A stretch of 64,000 bases of DNA from contig JACMZG010001913.1 of assembly GCA_018340805.1 (NCBI GenBank), forward strand, positions 9,970,168-10,034,167. The letters are read 5' to 3'. This DNA comes from Microvelia longipes. Its lineage: Eukaryota; Arthropoda; Insecta; Hemiptera; Veliidae. Below the pieces are notes generated by a model. It had not been told where the DNA came from, ran no database searches, and worked only from the letters and a program-made list of their open reading frames with translations. Shown in pieces: positions 11,792 through 23,149 of this stretch (position 1 is its first letter; the number at the start of each line of letters is the position of its first letter). The position numbers were made by a program, and so were the translations under genes.

Positions 11792-12113
11792 CATTGAGAT
11801 ATATTGCTACAAGCATCCCTTTTGGTTGAATTTTGAAACATCGAAAAAGTAACCTGACCCCCGTCAACTAGCAATATAAACAAATAAACAGAATAAAATG
11901 ACAGTAACTTATGTACTAGAACGTTTTAAATACAAAGTATAACACAGAACAATGTGTAAGCAGCCCACAACAATTCATTTATTATAACCTCAACTCACTC
12001 TCAGAAGAGGTTTTAATGAGGTTACATAGAGCACCTGAGTGCCCCAAAATGATGTTTTAGGCCTCTCAATGAATTGAAATAGACTATAGCCCCTCTAGTA
12101 ATATATCTCTATG
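11792..12113 (-). mobile_element. MITE family B, copy 2 (hAT-like)
   Basis: Inverted relative to copy 3. Ends CATTGAGATATATTGCTA and the complement of TAGTAATATATCTCTATG; interior shares ATCGAAAAAGTAACCTGAC and TTATAACCTCAACTCAC with the other copies. Flanks GTATAATC and GGATAATG match at six of eight positions. Confidence 0.8.
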
Positions 12114-12202
12114 GGATAATGTAAGATTAAAAGTAAGCTTTTATAAAATATAAATACAAAAACAACCTTTTTTCAGTCTCATATAAACATGGGCACTGAC
12201 TT

Positions 12203-12258
12203 AATTATCTTATACATATACATATATATAATATATATATATATATATTATATATATA

Positions 12259-12306
<48 letters not shown>

Positions 12307-12329
12307 ATATATATATATATATGTGTGTG

Positions 12330-12376
<47 letters not shown>

Positions 12377-12394
12377 TTGTGTGTGTGTGTTTGT
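12203..12394. repeat. Compound microsatellite (AT)n then (GT)n
   Basis: About 115 bp of AT followed by about 70 bp of GT. Open frames across it are not genes. Confidence 0.97.
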
Positions 12395-12689
12395 GTATCA
12401 AAATAAATTACACTCCATCATTTAAAATAAAGTGGTATTTTTACATAATTACAGTGAGTGTTTTTTCAATTATTAAAATCGGACACATGGTACCTCTAAA
12501 CATTTCCTCATCACATCGTATTCACTACGATTATTCTCTCTACTTTGGACTCCCTTCACTCGTCCTCAGAATGTACAAGTCGTTAAATTTATACTGCAAG
12601 TCATCTTCGAACTTGCTTCACTGGACCTCAGATAGTAAATATATCTGTTTCATTCCCAGCGATAACCCATTCAGGTAAAGACCACGCTC

Positions 12690-13136
12690 AATAAGGCGCG
12701 GTTGAATATCTAGCACATTGGATCACCAACAAACTTTTTTATAATTTTTTTCAAATTTCAGTAATTAGCCGGATTGTGATAAATGAAGCCTATTCCGTAA
12801 TCTGCAACGCTCTTTTTGTTACTCAAAGAGTATTTACATTCTCTCAACGATTTATTTTAATCTAATTGGTACATACATACTACTGTTAGACGTCAATGTT
12901 GATATGTCAAATATAACACAAATTGACGTCTAACAGTAGTTATGTATTACAAGTTAGATTAAATAAATCGTTGAGTGAATGTAAATACTCTTTGAGATTA
13001 ACCAAAAGAGCGTGCAGATTACGGAAATAGGCTTCATTTATCACAAATCGGGCTAATTACTGAAAATTTTGAAAAAAAATTATAAAAAAAGTTTGTTGGT
13101 GATCCAACGTTCTAGATATTCGACCGCGCCTTATTC
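12690..13136. mobile_element. Foldback palindrome, 447 bp, arms about 205 bp
   Basis: Begins AATAAGGCGCGGTTGAATAT and ends with the near-complement ATATTCGACCGCGCCTTATT. The arms stay paired through GATCACCAACAAAC, CCGTAATCTG and GACGTCAATTTG to a centre near 12915. No ORF. The arms look about 90% identical. Confidence 0.9.
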
Positions 13137-13234
13137 TGCTTAATTTTTATGATTCAACAAAAATTATGGATGTACTGGTCGTGTCTTATGCGTGCCTTCT
13201 TATTAAAATTTTTGCTGAGTTTTTTATTATTGCG

Positions 13235-14420
13235 GGTTAATGACCACATAGAAGAATAATTTTCCAAATACTACAACTACAGCTATAGACTGATTTTTGT
13301 ACTAAGTTTCAACTCTCTAGCATAGATACACAGGGAGGTACGATGATAACACACACACACATACAGGCAGACAACTTTGAGAAAACTACTCTGGAGGAAT
13401 ATAAGACCTGAAACGGATAATTCTGGTGTCATCCCAGTTTTAGTTTTTTTGATAACACAATAGATTTCCTATACCTAAGGTATTATTGAGGAAAAAAGAA
13501 AAAAAAATCATTTTATACGTAGTTTCTAGGCAGTCATTCTTAAAGAAACTAATATAAAAATTTTACAAATGGATAAAGGTTTGTTTAGACTAAATTGCAA
13601 ATGGCTTTGTGTCCAATGTCTCAACAATTTGAGAAATCTAGCAACGACAACATAGAAGAATTATTTTCCCAATGCTATAACTACAGCTGTAGACTGATTT
13701 TTGTACAAATTTTCAATTTTCTAGCATAAATACACTGGGAGCACACACACACACATACAGGCAGACAACTTTGAGACAACTACTCAGGAGGAATATAAGA
13801 CCTGAAACGGATAATTCTGGTGTCATCCCAGTTTTGGTTTTTTGATAAACAATAGATTTCCTATACTAAGGTATTATTGAGGAAAAAAAGAAGAAATCAT
13901 TTATACGTAGTTTCTAGGCAGTCATTCTTAAAGAAACTAATATAAAATTTTACAAATGGATAAAGGTTTGTTTAGACAAATTGCAAATGGCTTTGTCCAA
14001 TGTCTCAACAATTTGAGAAATCTAGCAACGACAACATAGAAGAATTATTTTCCCAATGCTATAACTACAGCTGTAGACTGATTTTTGTACAAATTTTCAA
14101 TTCTCTAGCAAAAATACACTGGGAGCACACACACACACACACACATACAGGCAGACAACTTTGAGACAACTACTCAGGAGGAATATAAGACCTGAAACGG
14201 ATAATTCTGGTGTCATCCCAGTTTTGGTTTTTTTGATAACACAATAGATTTCCTATACCTTAGGTATTATTGAGGAAAAAAGAAAAAAAATCATTTTATA
14301 CGTAGTTTCTAGGCAGTCATTCTTAAAGAAACTAATATAAAAATTTTACAAATGGATAAAGGTTTGTTTAGACTAAATTGCAAATGGCTTTGTGTCCAAT
14401 GTCTCAACAATTTGAGAAAT
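13235..14420. repeat. Tandem triplication of a 390-bp unit from repeat family E
   Basis: Three copies (about 13235-13640, 13641-14030, 14031-14420). Each carries AGAATTATTTTCCCAA, GCTGTAGACTGATTTTTGTA, a CA microsatellite, ACAGGCAGACAACTTTGAGA, GACCTGAAACGGATAATTCT and TTTCTAGGCAGTCATTCTTA. Copies two and three are closest to each other. Confidence 0.92.
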
Positions 14421-14785
14421 CTAAGCAACATTCCCATATTGCCGGCTACAGCAAGCATTGTGTCCAATGTCCCCACAATTTGAGAAATTAGCAACATTTC
14501 CCATATTGCCGGCTACAGCAAGCATGTGTCCAATGTCCCCACAATTTGGAATAGCAAGCTACAGCAAGCATTGTGTCCAATGTCCCACAATTTGAGAATT
14601 AGCAACATTTCCCATATTGCCGGCTACAGCAAGCATTGTGTCCAATGTCCCAACAATTTGAGAAATCTAGCAACATTTCCCATATTGCCGGCTACACCAA
14701 GCATTGTGTCTAATGTCCCAACAATTTGAGAAATCTAGCAACATTTCCCACATTGTTGTCTACAGCAAGCATCGTGCACAATGTA
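14390..14785. repeat. Minisatellite, about 68-bp unit, about six copies
   Basis: Unit TTGTGTCCAATGTCCCAACA then ATTTGAGAAATCTAGCAACA and CATATTGCCGGCTACAGCAA. It grows directly out of the end of the third 390-bp copy, which contains one such unit. Confidence 0.9.
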
Positions 14786-14954
14786 TGATTTTCCAACTTG
14801 CCCACAACATACATAAGGCTTTAGTTATAAAAGACAGAGTATAATCGTATAAAAATATAAATTAATTCTAGTAACATATAAAATAGCTATTCATTAGGAC
14901 TACGTTTGTAAGTAAGCTGAAGCATTGTTTCTTTACTAAATAATTGGATTGATA

Positions 14955-15185
14955 AGTATAATAGTAATATACTATACAGTATACAGCAGTATAATATACA
15001 TTATAAAGTAGTATGACACACAGTATATGGTAGTATACTATACAGTTAACAGTAGTATACTATAAAATAGTATAATATACAATATGCAGTAGTGTAATAT
15101 GTATAAATTAGCATACTATACAGTATAAACTATTATACTTAATAATTGGATTTTTAAAAGAGTAATATTTTTTGGACTGGTATGT

Positions 15186-15257
<72 letters not shown>

Positions 15258-15260
15258 TTA
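14955..15260. repeat. Degenerate AGTATACTATACAGTAT repeat and (AT)n tract
   Basis: A variable unit of about 20-25 bp rich in AGTATAC runs to 15140. It is followed by a pure (AT) microsatellite at about 15186-15254. Confidence 0.85.
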
Positions 15261-15284
15261 ATTTAATTAATTTAATTATAAATA

Positions 15285-15566
15285 TAATTTAAATTTCTTG
15301 AAGACTGCAGTCCTTTATAAATATTACCTTATTTAATAATCTTTACATATAAAATCTTCACAACGTTTCATCGAGCAAAGCTCAACATCTTCAGGTGAAT
15401 CTAATGAAACTAAAATTGTAATGTAAATTTTTTTTTTATAAACGAAATATAAAATTTAAATTAAATTAGAAAACGACAGAAAATGTCAGTAAACCAAAAT
15501 ATTAATGATGTTATTAAATAAATTAATATTTATAAAGGACTGCAGTCTTCAAGAAATTTAAATTTT
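15285..15566. mobile_element. Foldback-type element with hammerhead-like motif
   Basis: AAATTTCTTGAAGACTGCAG at the left is the complement of CTGCAGTCTTCAAGAAATTT at the right, with TCCTTTATAAATATTA extending the arms. On the minus strand the interior reads TTCAC-CTGAAGA-stem-GAAAC-GTT-GTGAA, with a perfect GAGC/GCTC stem between. Confidence 0.8.
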
Positions 15567-15776
15567 ATATTTAATAGTATAGTGTGCTAAAAAATATTAA
15601 TTAATCCAAAAAAATGGATCAAGTTTAATAAAAAACACAGAGATATGTAAAAAAGTGTGATTTATAAATCTCCCTCTTCCTGATAACATTTGCAATGAAT
15701 ATTCATATAAATACAATGAATATCATTGCCTCTTGTTAATATATAATTCACCAACAAAATTAATATAATCAGAATA

Positions 15777-16230
15777 ATAAAATAATCTCTCCACTGATGT
15801 ATTATTTATTTAAAATAAAGCATAACCGGCTTTCAACCAATTAAAGGTCATCATCAGTGCCTAACAAACAAATAAATAAAAAGTTCTGACCTGATTAGAG
15901 AACTAGCTATAACAACGCCCCCTCTTCAATACGATAAGGTTAGTCTTATACCAGTCAACAGTAAGAAAAGACTCAAAATCTAGCTTCCTAACACCTCACC
16001 GGTATGTTTTTCTCATTCTTTTATGACTTTTAGTGTTTTTTTTTGTCAGTTATTTATATATTTTTATCTTTGTTTTACCTTTTGATTTTAGCCTCTTGTG
16101 ATGTTTTGGTACTTTTATTTTTTTTACTTATTTGTTTGTTAGGCACTGATGATGATCTTTAGTTGATTGAAAGGCAGTTATGCCTTATTTTAAATAAATA
16201 ATACATCAGTGGAGAGACTTATTTTTATTA
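15777..16230. mobile_element. Foldback family FB-1 relative, copy 3
   Basis: Arms 15777-15873 and 16136-16230 are inverted copies (CTCTCCACTGATGTATTATT, AAATAAAGCATAA, TCAACCAATTAAAGGTCATC) around a 260-bp interior ending in T-rich filler like that of copy 2. Both arms carry the CTGATGATGA...GAAAG motif. Confidence 0.85.
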
Positions 16231-16390
16231 TTTTGATTCTCCTCTAGCGCTCATACTTTGAATTCTAAAAGTAATATAAAAATATTTGACTCCTAACCTT
16301 GAACGAGTCATAGACTTTCCTAAGAAAACTGTCTACGCCCATAGGTACACAAATAATGTTTTCTCCCCACTCCCACATACATTCCCCTTT

Positions 16391-16436
16391 AATCGAAATG
16401 TTTTAAATTAATTAATTAATTTAAAACATTTCGATT
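16391..16436. repeat. Perfect 46-bp palindrome
   Basis: AATCGAAATGTTTTAAATTA reads into its exact complement through a TTAATTAATTAA centre with no loop. Confidence 0.95.
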
Positions 16437-16919
16437 TTAAATGACAGTTAACAATAGAGCTGGAGCATCCGATGTCAAACTTACACTGAGTAAAATAAAT
16501 AACAAATAAGAGAGGTAACTAGACATTTAAACGTAAAAATAACATAACTAAATATTTACAATAAAAATAAATAAATATTTACAAAAAACCACAACAATAA
16601 TGATTTAATACATTGCTTCAAGTATTTGAATATTGCTATATAACTTCATATTAAAAAACATAGTCGGCCAGTCCAAAGTAGGCAACTTCATAAAATTGAG
16701 CAAGCTCAAAATTATATAAAACGATGAAAAGGTTTTTAACCTTTTATATATTTATTTTAGGTTTTTTACCTTTTATATATTATATTTTTATAATATTTTG
16801 TATAGACTTTAGTTCCACAAATAGTTTAAAAAATAAAATGTAATATATTTTGGTTTTGCCCTAATTAATATGCTTAGTTTATATTTCTTGCAATCTAGCA
16901 AACAAAGCGAGCCTTTTAT

Positions 16920-17085
16920 TTATATTTTGCATAAATATTTATAGCATCTAGTGCACGAAGCAAACCTCTAATTAATTTTTGCATAAATATTTATAGCATC
17001 TAGTGCACGAAGCAAACCCCTAATTAATTTTTGCATAAATATTTATAGCATCTAGTGCACGAAGCAAACCCCTAATTAATATAAT
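16920..17085. repeat. Tandem repeat, 54-bp unit, three copies
   Basis: Unit TTGCATAAATATTTATAGCA then TCTAGTGCACGAAGCAAACC and CCTAATTAATTT. Related single copies with AGCAAGCGAAG occur to 18090. Confidence 0.9.
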
Positions 17086-17189
17086 TAATTTATTGCATTC
17101 TAGTGAGCGAAGCAAGAGTACTGAGCTTTTTTATCTATAATGAAAAAGCTATGTAGCAAGCGAAGGGAGCCACTTTGAATATAAATAAT

Positions 17190-17795
17190 TAATTAATGCT
17201 AAGGTTGGGTACTAAGAGGAATAAAATAACTACTGATGTCTATTAATTCACTATATTTCGCCCTCTACCTCAGGGCATATTCATGTAATCTACAACATAG
17301 ATCAATACAAATATATTATGTAAGGAAATGTTAGAAAGGTAATATTTATTTCTCTTAGTGCCCAACCTTAGCATTAATATAATTAATATGAGGAACAACA
17401 AAAGAAATTTTAATAAAGAATTGGCAAGGCACAAAAAGCCAAAAAAATGGACCAACAAGTTGGATCTACGAAAATTTATTTATACAAATAATATTTGTGT
17501 TAAGAAAAATATTTGGAAGATAAAAGAACTTTATTGTAAATTAGCTCATGAATTTTATTTATAATAAAATCCACATTAATCCATATCAATTATTATAAGT
17601 TAATAATTAATCATTTTTTTTTAGTTCTAACATTACCTTACATAATATATTTGTATTGATCTATGTTGTAGATTACATGAATATGCCCTGAGGTAGAGGG
17701 CGAAATATAGTGTATTAGTAGACAGCAGTAGTTATTTTATTCCTCTTAGTGCCCAACTTTAGCATTAATATAATTAATATGAGGAACAAAAAAAG
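17190..17795. mobile_element. Foldback element with about 150-bp arms
   Basis: The left arm (17190-17345) and right arm (17622-17775) are inverted copies: TAATGCTAAGGTTGG, GAGGAATAAAATAACTACTG, TTTCGCCCTCTACCTCAGGG and CATATTCATGTAATCTACAA all recur. A third partial copy of the arm end lies at 17355-17410. The interior carries an AT-rich open frame on the plus strand that I do not consider a gene. Confidence 0.88.
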
Positions 17796-17879
17796 AAATT
17801 ATAACTGAAGTCTATTGTACAATCCCTTCAATCGGTCCAGGTCAGAATAAAAATCTTTCTCAAATAATACAGCTACACA

Positions 17880-19378
17880 TTTCTTACATTTTGTGTAAAT
17901 ATTGATAGCACTTTAGCAAGCAAAAGCAAGCTGTTATTATTCTTATCAACAGTATAAAAGCAACATATAAAGCGAAGCTAGCCATTCCACTTTTACTTTA
18001 CTCAAAATCTAGCAATTTGGTGAGCAAAACGAGCTTTAATAACAATATTTTGCATATATATTTATAGCATATGGCAAGCGAGAATAAGTCTCTAGAAAGA
18101 TACCTAATTTTATTTTTCATCAAATTACCATTCCAAATGTGCTTGTTGTCAATTTAAATTATAATATGTATTCTTCTGACGTGAGTTCCTGACGCAATGC
18201 ATTACTAGTTTAAATTATTTTAACTGAAAAATATTTATTAAATCGTTTGTGGAACTAAAGTCCATATTTTAACCTTTTCACCATGGAGTTCTATAGGTAT
18301 TTTTTTAACCTATAAATATTAAATTTATCAATTTAATCACTTATTTTTTTTGGAAATTTACAAGCTTTCTAATGATACTAAATTTGAAGCTCTAAAATTG
18401 CTAGTTGATACGAGCGATTTATTAAAGTAAGGTAGTAACACCTCTAATATTAACAAAATGTGTAATAGCAGCGAAACCCCCATAATGCCCATTTCGCAGC
18501 TATTTTAGGATTTGAAATAACAAAGGAGTACTTAAATTTGTTGCAAATTATGTATAAAATTGCCTCTTTTCATTTTATACATATTATATCCTCTTACCCT
18601 TACAGGGCGTAAGGGTAAGGCGATACTAGGGCAGTATTCCTACCATATTTTATATTTATATTTTTTATAGAAAATATTGACATTATGAAAACACCACATT
18701 TAGCATTCAAAGTTTTGTATTTAAAATGTTAACATGTTACATACACACCATATTTAAATTTTTTTATTTTAATAAACTTTTTTTGATTTTTTTTAAATAT
18801 GGTGTTTTTTGTGTAAGTAAAACTTAGTTTTTTATGATAATAATATATATTTTTTAAATTTAATTTGTCAGGATATTTTGTTGGCTTAGAAGTCTGTTGG
18901 TTTCATTTCTCCTTCTACACTTGAGTATTTTTTTAAACAATTTCTAGACAAGCATTATAAACTGAAAACACAGAGCACAAATGTTTTGAACCAAAGAGAC
19001 TTTAACTATAGAGAAGCAAACGGATAGCTCATGCCTTTACTTGTAAGGTACAATAGCCTGGGGGGGGGGGAATTGTAATAAATTTTGCTTCATTATCCCC
19101 TATATCTAGTAGAGGAAGCATTGTAAAATACAAAAATATTCTGGGGCGGAGGTATGCAAGCCAGGGAAATTATTTTTGAAATGTGTGCTTTCTTACTTAT
19201 CAATCCGATTTTTGCTTAGTTTTTATTTAATAACTAAGCAGTAGTATCACAAATAGATAATTTTTTTTAATTTTTCAAAGAAAATGCACATATTTATCTC
19301 ATAGATAATACACTACACAGCACAGTATTATTTACACTCATTAGAAAGAAGATCACTTTATGCAAATTTTTAGTGCAT
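17880..19378. other. Intronic stretch, little structure
   Basis: Contains a few AGCAAGCGAAGC-type short repeats up to 18090, an inverted CTTACCCTTACAGGGCGTAAGGGTAAG near 18600 and a G10 run at 19060. No coding region supported. Confidence 0.5.
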
Positions 19379-19416
19379 TTTCTTTATTTATTTACATACT
19401 TAAGGTTACTTTATTG

Positions 19417-19492
<76 letters not shown>
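19378..19492 (-). repeat. LINE 3' tail fragment plus (AT)n
   Basis: TTATTTATTTACATACTTAA then GGTTACTTTATTGCA nearly matches the 3' end of the LINE fragment at 46918. It runs straight into an (AT) tract at 19421-19492. Confidence 0.65.
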
Positions 19493-19494
<2 letters not shown>

Positions 19495-19836
19495 ACATTA
19501 TTAAATCTATTATGTAAATTTATTTATACATGAATATATTAACACCTTTTCAAAATGTTAAACATAGAGAGTCCTCCATTTATTAGTTAAGTCTTTTGGT
19601 TAGAATTGAATTATTTTGTTAGAAATAAAACCTGACTATACAAACATATGCTGGAGTTGGCTCACATGTCACTTAAAATTGAATTCTAGAAGTCTCGGTT
19701 ATGGTCAGTTAACAACCTGTTGCAAAATAGTGAAGAAAGGCTATTGGTTTACATGAAATCTACTTAAAATATGGAGTAAAAAAGTAAAGACATATTAATC
19801 CAATATTGATTTCATTTGGCTGATAATCCTTTTAGA

Positions 19837-20133
19837 TAGGCATAGCCTATCTAAATACATTGAGAAGCCTGAAACATTTTTTTGTTGCTCTCAGGGGCTG
19901 TGTAACCTCATAGCAACCTCTTTAAAGAGTGAGTTAAGGTTATAATAAATAAATTTATTTCGGTATCCCGTGCATTGTTTGTGTTTTGATTTGTATTTTT
20001 AATGTTCTACTATATAAGTTATTGTAATTTTGTACTCATTTATTTGATTGTATTTATAATCGAAGGTTGTCAGGGTTACTTTTTCGATGTTCACAATTAA
20101 CCTATAGGCCCCTCTAGTAATAATATCTCTATG
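19837..20133 (+). mobile_element. MITE family B, copy 3 (hAT-like)
   Basis: Interior matches copies 1 and 2 (TGTGTAACCTCAT, GTGAGTTAAGGTTATAATAA, TTACTTTTTCGATGTT, GGCCCCTCTAGTAAT) and the right end is ATATCTCTATG. The left end is eroded. Flanks CTTTTAGA and CTTTTACT match at six of eight positions. Confidence 0.78.
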
Positions 20134-20313
20134 CTTTTACTCACTGATTTTCAGTGAATTTTCATCATGGCAATGACTCTTATGAGGTTGTTTGGATGTC
20201 TGCAGCTGAGGGGGGAGGGGAGATGGTTGATTTAGATCCCAAGCAGAGCGACATATATAAATTTATATATACATAATGTTATCTAGGCCGATGACCTCTA
20301 AGATATATTTAGT

Positions 20314-20778
20314 CAAAGAGACTAATACTATTAGAGAGAGTACAGAACCCGATTTACACAGTGATACGGGGTCTGAAAGTGAGACAGTTTTCATAGGTGC
20401 CGTAACTGTACTTACCCCAACTATGGTTTCCCTAGAAAGAGACTAGATACTCTTCACCCCTCTACACCCCTGTAGAGGGTGAAGGAGTATCTAGGCACAC
20501 ACTCTACAAACGGCGGACATTTTTCAGTGATGCCACATTAAACCACTTTATTCAACACAGAGAATTAAAGAATACATGCAATAGATAATAATTAAAACTT
20601 ATTTTAAATTTATTTTACTTGATTTAAAACTAAATAGTCAAAAAATATGTAATATTTACGTTAAATTGTAATTATATGAAAATGAAAAAAATACGTCACC
20701 AATGTACCATTACGGCACTAGCTACCCAAGGAATGATAAAAGCTGTTGTATCTCCCTCTAATAGTATTAGTCCCTTTG
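20314..20778 (+). mobile_element. hAT-like MITE (family H), copy 1, perfect 8-bp duplication
   Basis: Ends CAAAGAGACTAATACTATTA and the complement of TAATAGTATTAGTCCCTTTG. The flanks 20306-20313 and 20779-20786 are both TATTTAGT. Eight-bp duplications and CAAAG-type termini are typical of the hAT superfamily. No transposase ORF. Sister copies at 26979, 46070 and 60199. Confidence 0.93.
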
Positions 20779-20909
20779 TATTTAGTATATATGTTAGATT
20801 TAGTAGTGCTAGAAGGTGGGAAGGTAGTATAGCAGAAAGGTCCCTACCTCTAGTTCCACCCTTGTAAGTCTACTGTCCTAGACAGACAGAACAAAAGTAG
20901 CTCTGCATA

Positions 20910-21098
20910 GTGGCTATGGGCCGAAGACCTGTATTTAAGTTGTTGTCAGCTGACCAAAACCGAGACTGTTTTAGTCTAAAAGGAAAACCTCCTTTTCCTT
21001 GGTATGTAAGATTTGAAGTACAAGGAGAAAAACTTAATAAGAGAGAATCATTGATAACTGGCCGGGTAGAGAAACGAGAAGATGTTGAGTTTGGTTGA
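20910..21098 (+). CDS. Unrecognised coding-like ORF, 62 codons
   Basis: Starts with a GTG/ATG cluster and encodes a mixed-composition product (FKLLSADQNRDCFSLKGKPP, FPWYVRFEVQGEKLN, ITGRVEKREDVEF) ending at TGA. Unlike the surrounding AT-rich intron it has balanced codon use. It lies on the strand opposite the DOCK gene, next to a hAT MITE. I do not recognise it. It may be a fragment of a transposon protein, a processed gene piece or chance. Confidence 0.2.
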   Translation: MAMGRRPVFKLLSADQNRDCFSLKGKPPFPWYVRFEVQGEKLNKRESLITGRVEKREDVEFG

Positions 21099-21249
21099 TG
21101 CGGTCATAGAGTGGTGACCGTTTTGATGACCATTCTGATGACTATTTACAATGAGACATCTGACCAGCATGAACAGATGAGAAAACATGACACTCATTCA
21201 CCATTAAAAAAGTATGTATGTACATGCTATATGCATGTAAGTATGAATG

Positions 21250-21253
<4 letters not shown>

Positions 21254-21321
<68 letters not shown>

Positions 21322-21322
21322 A
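21254..21322. repeat. (AT)n microsatellite
   Basis: About 70 bp of alternating AT with few interruptions. Confidence 0.97.
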
Positions 21323-21359
21323 ATATACTATGCAATATCAAAACTCAAAGAAAATTTAA

Positions 21360-22410
21360 CATGATCACAATGTATACCTTATGATCTCAAGGGAATTATC
21401 AACATGTAATTCTGAAGGCTTATGTTGTAAAACAGTCACAAAAAACTGGTCAGCTTTTTACAAGCCTATTGAATGTGGCATGTAAAAAGCCAACTATCTT
21501 TTGCAATTTGCAAAACATTCTAATTTAAAATACCAGGTTCCAAAGAACCTGCAGAACAAGACACGTTTTTCAAAAATTTGGATTTTAAAATTTTCAACAT
21601 CAAAATTCTAACTTTAGATTCTTGGTATATTTTTTGTTGAAAAAATTGTGAAAATGTAAACTGAACTAAAACAAGTCTATATAATAATTCAAATTAAAAT
21701 CAATTCCAATAATAAATACATACAAAAATATATATAAATAAATAAAAACATTTTTACTATATAATGCAAACATAAAAAATCAAAATCAATAACTAATCAG
21801 CAAAGCACATATTCTTTTAAATAAAATTAAAACTAATACAACACCATACTAAAATTGTTTACAGTTAAATTCAAACAACAAATATCAACAAACAAACATT
21901 TTCTCTAGAAAATACATGAAAAATGGAGCTAAAAATTAACTTTATACTACAACTTGGACTTTAACTTTTGTTTACACGGAATTTGAGCAAATAGTTTCAG
22001 TTTAGAATAATATTTACTATCTTTTATAAAAAAAGAATCACAATATCTCTTGTTTTAAGTGATCGCAACGCCTTATATCGCCCAAAATCAGATTCACTAG
22101 TCTCAGCAGAAAGCTGATATATGTCTGTACTTAATTTGTACAGAAAAGATTTAAAACTTGTCATAAGCCTAGTGTTTTTTACAGAAGGTAGTGCAGATTA
22201 ATAAAATAATAATAATTTACTCAAAAAAACCAGGTAATAATTTTATTATTTGATTGAAACGTAAGATAAACAAAACATGATGTTTCACTACAATTCAAAC
22301 AGGAGTCCCTATAACATTTTAGATCCTGTAAAATAACCACCTTTTCTAACAAAGCAACTCCATCGAACAACAAACTGAACAAAAATTGTAGCTATATTGT
22401 ATTCTTTTTA
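21360..22410. other. AT-rich intronic stretch
   Basis: No exon, repeat array or element recognised. Confidence 0.5.
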
Positions 22411-22414
22411 CTTT

Positions 22415-22830
22415 TCCTTATTTATACCGTAGGTATAAAGAAAAAGTATTGTGTTTGCAAAAAAAATCCGAAACCAGGATGAAACAAGAATAATCCATTT
22501 CAAGTGGTTTTTAAGGCCACCTGAGTGTTTTTCGCAAAGTTGTCTGTCTGTTATCATTGTAGTGCCCAGTGTATTTATTCTAGAGTTGAAATTTTGAACA
22601 AAAATCAGTCTTCCGCTGTAGTTGTGCTATTCTGCAAATAATTTTTTATGACGTCATTAACCCGCAATAATGACTCAGCAAAAATTTCGTAATATCATAA
22701 AACTCTGAAAAATGATACGATCGGATTGAGATTCGGCACGCATGTGACTATGTATAAGACTAACATATGCGCTATGTTTCATCTCATTATCAGCATTAGT
22801 TCAATTTTTATTGAATGACTTATGTTCTTT
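22415..22830 (+). repeat. Interspersed repeat family E, fuller copy
   Basis: Runs through ATACCGTAGGTAT, CAAGAATAATCCATTTCAAG, CAAAGTTGTCTGTCTGTTAT, TAGAGTTGAAATTTTG, AACAAAAATCAGTCTTC, GCTGTAGTTGTG, CATTAACCCGCAATAATG and GTTTCATCTCATTATCAGCA. The same order is seen at 2590-2850 and, inverted, in the 13235-14420 array, with weaker copies at 26870-26960 and 28650-28800. Confidence 0.7.
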
Positions 22831-22989
22831 TTTTTTAAAAAAATGGATGGTCCAATTGAGTTGAAATTTGGTACAAGTGTATATTATTACCTTCAATAAG
22901 ATCACTAAACACAACAAGTTTGTTTATGATTTTGTTGGATCAAAAATTAAGGAGCATTGAGCGTGGTCAGTGCTGTATGGTGACCGCTG

Positions 22990-23110
22990 AGAATGATACG
23001 GATGCATTTACTATCTGAAGACGAGCGAAGCGAATCCAAAGGCATGTTGAGGACGAGCAAAGCGAGTTCGAATTAGGGAGGATGAGCGTAGCAAATCTAA
23101 TGTAATGAGG
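22990..23110. repeat. GAGGACGAGCGAAGCGAG-type short repeats
   Basis: GAAGACGAGCGAAGCGAATC, GAGGACGAGCAAAGCGAGTT and GAGGATGAGCGTAGCAAATC occur in sequence at about 28-39 bp spacing. Similar motifs lie at 12530-12560 (inverted) and 33890-34070. Confidence 0.8.
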
Positions 23111-23149
23111 AAAATTTCTGAGGTACCCCATAACTGAATTTTTTTTATA

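Noticed and set aside
12189..12425. Tyr/Ile and Cys/Val open frames
   Set aside because: Pure AT and GT microsatellite.
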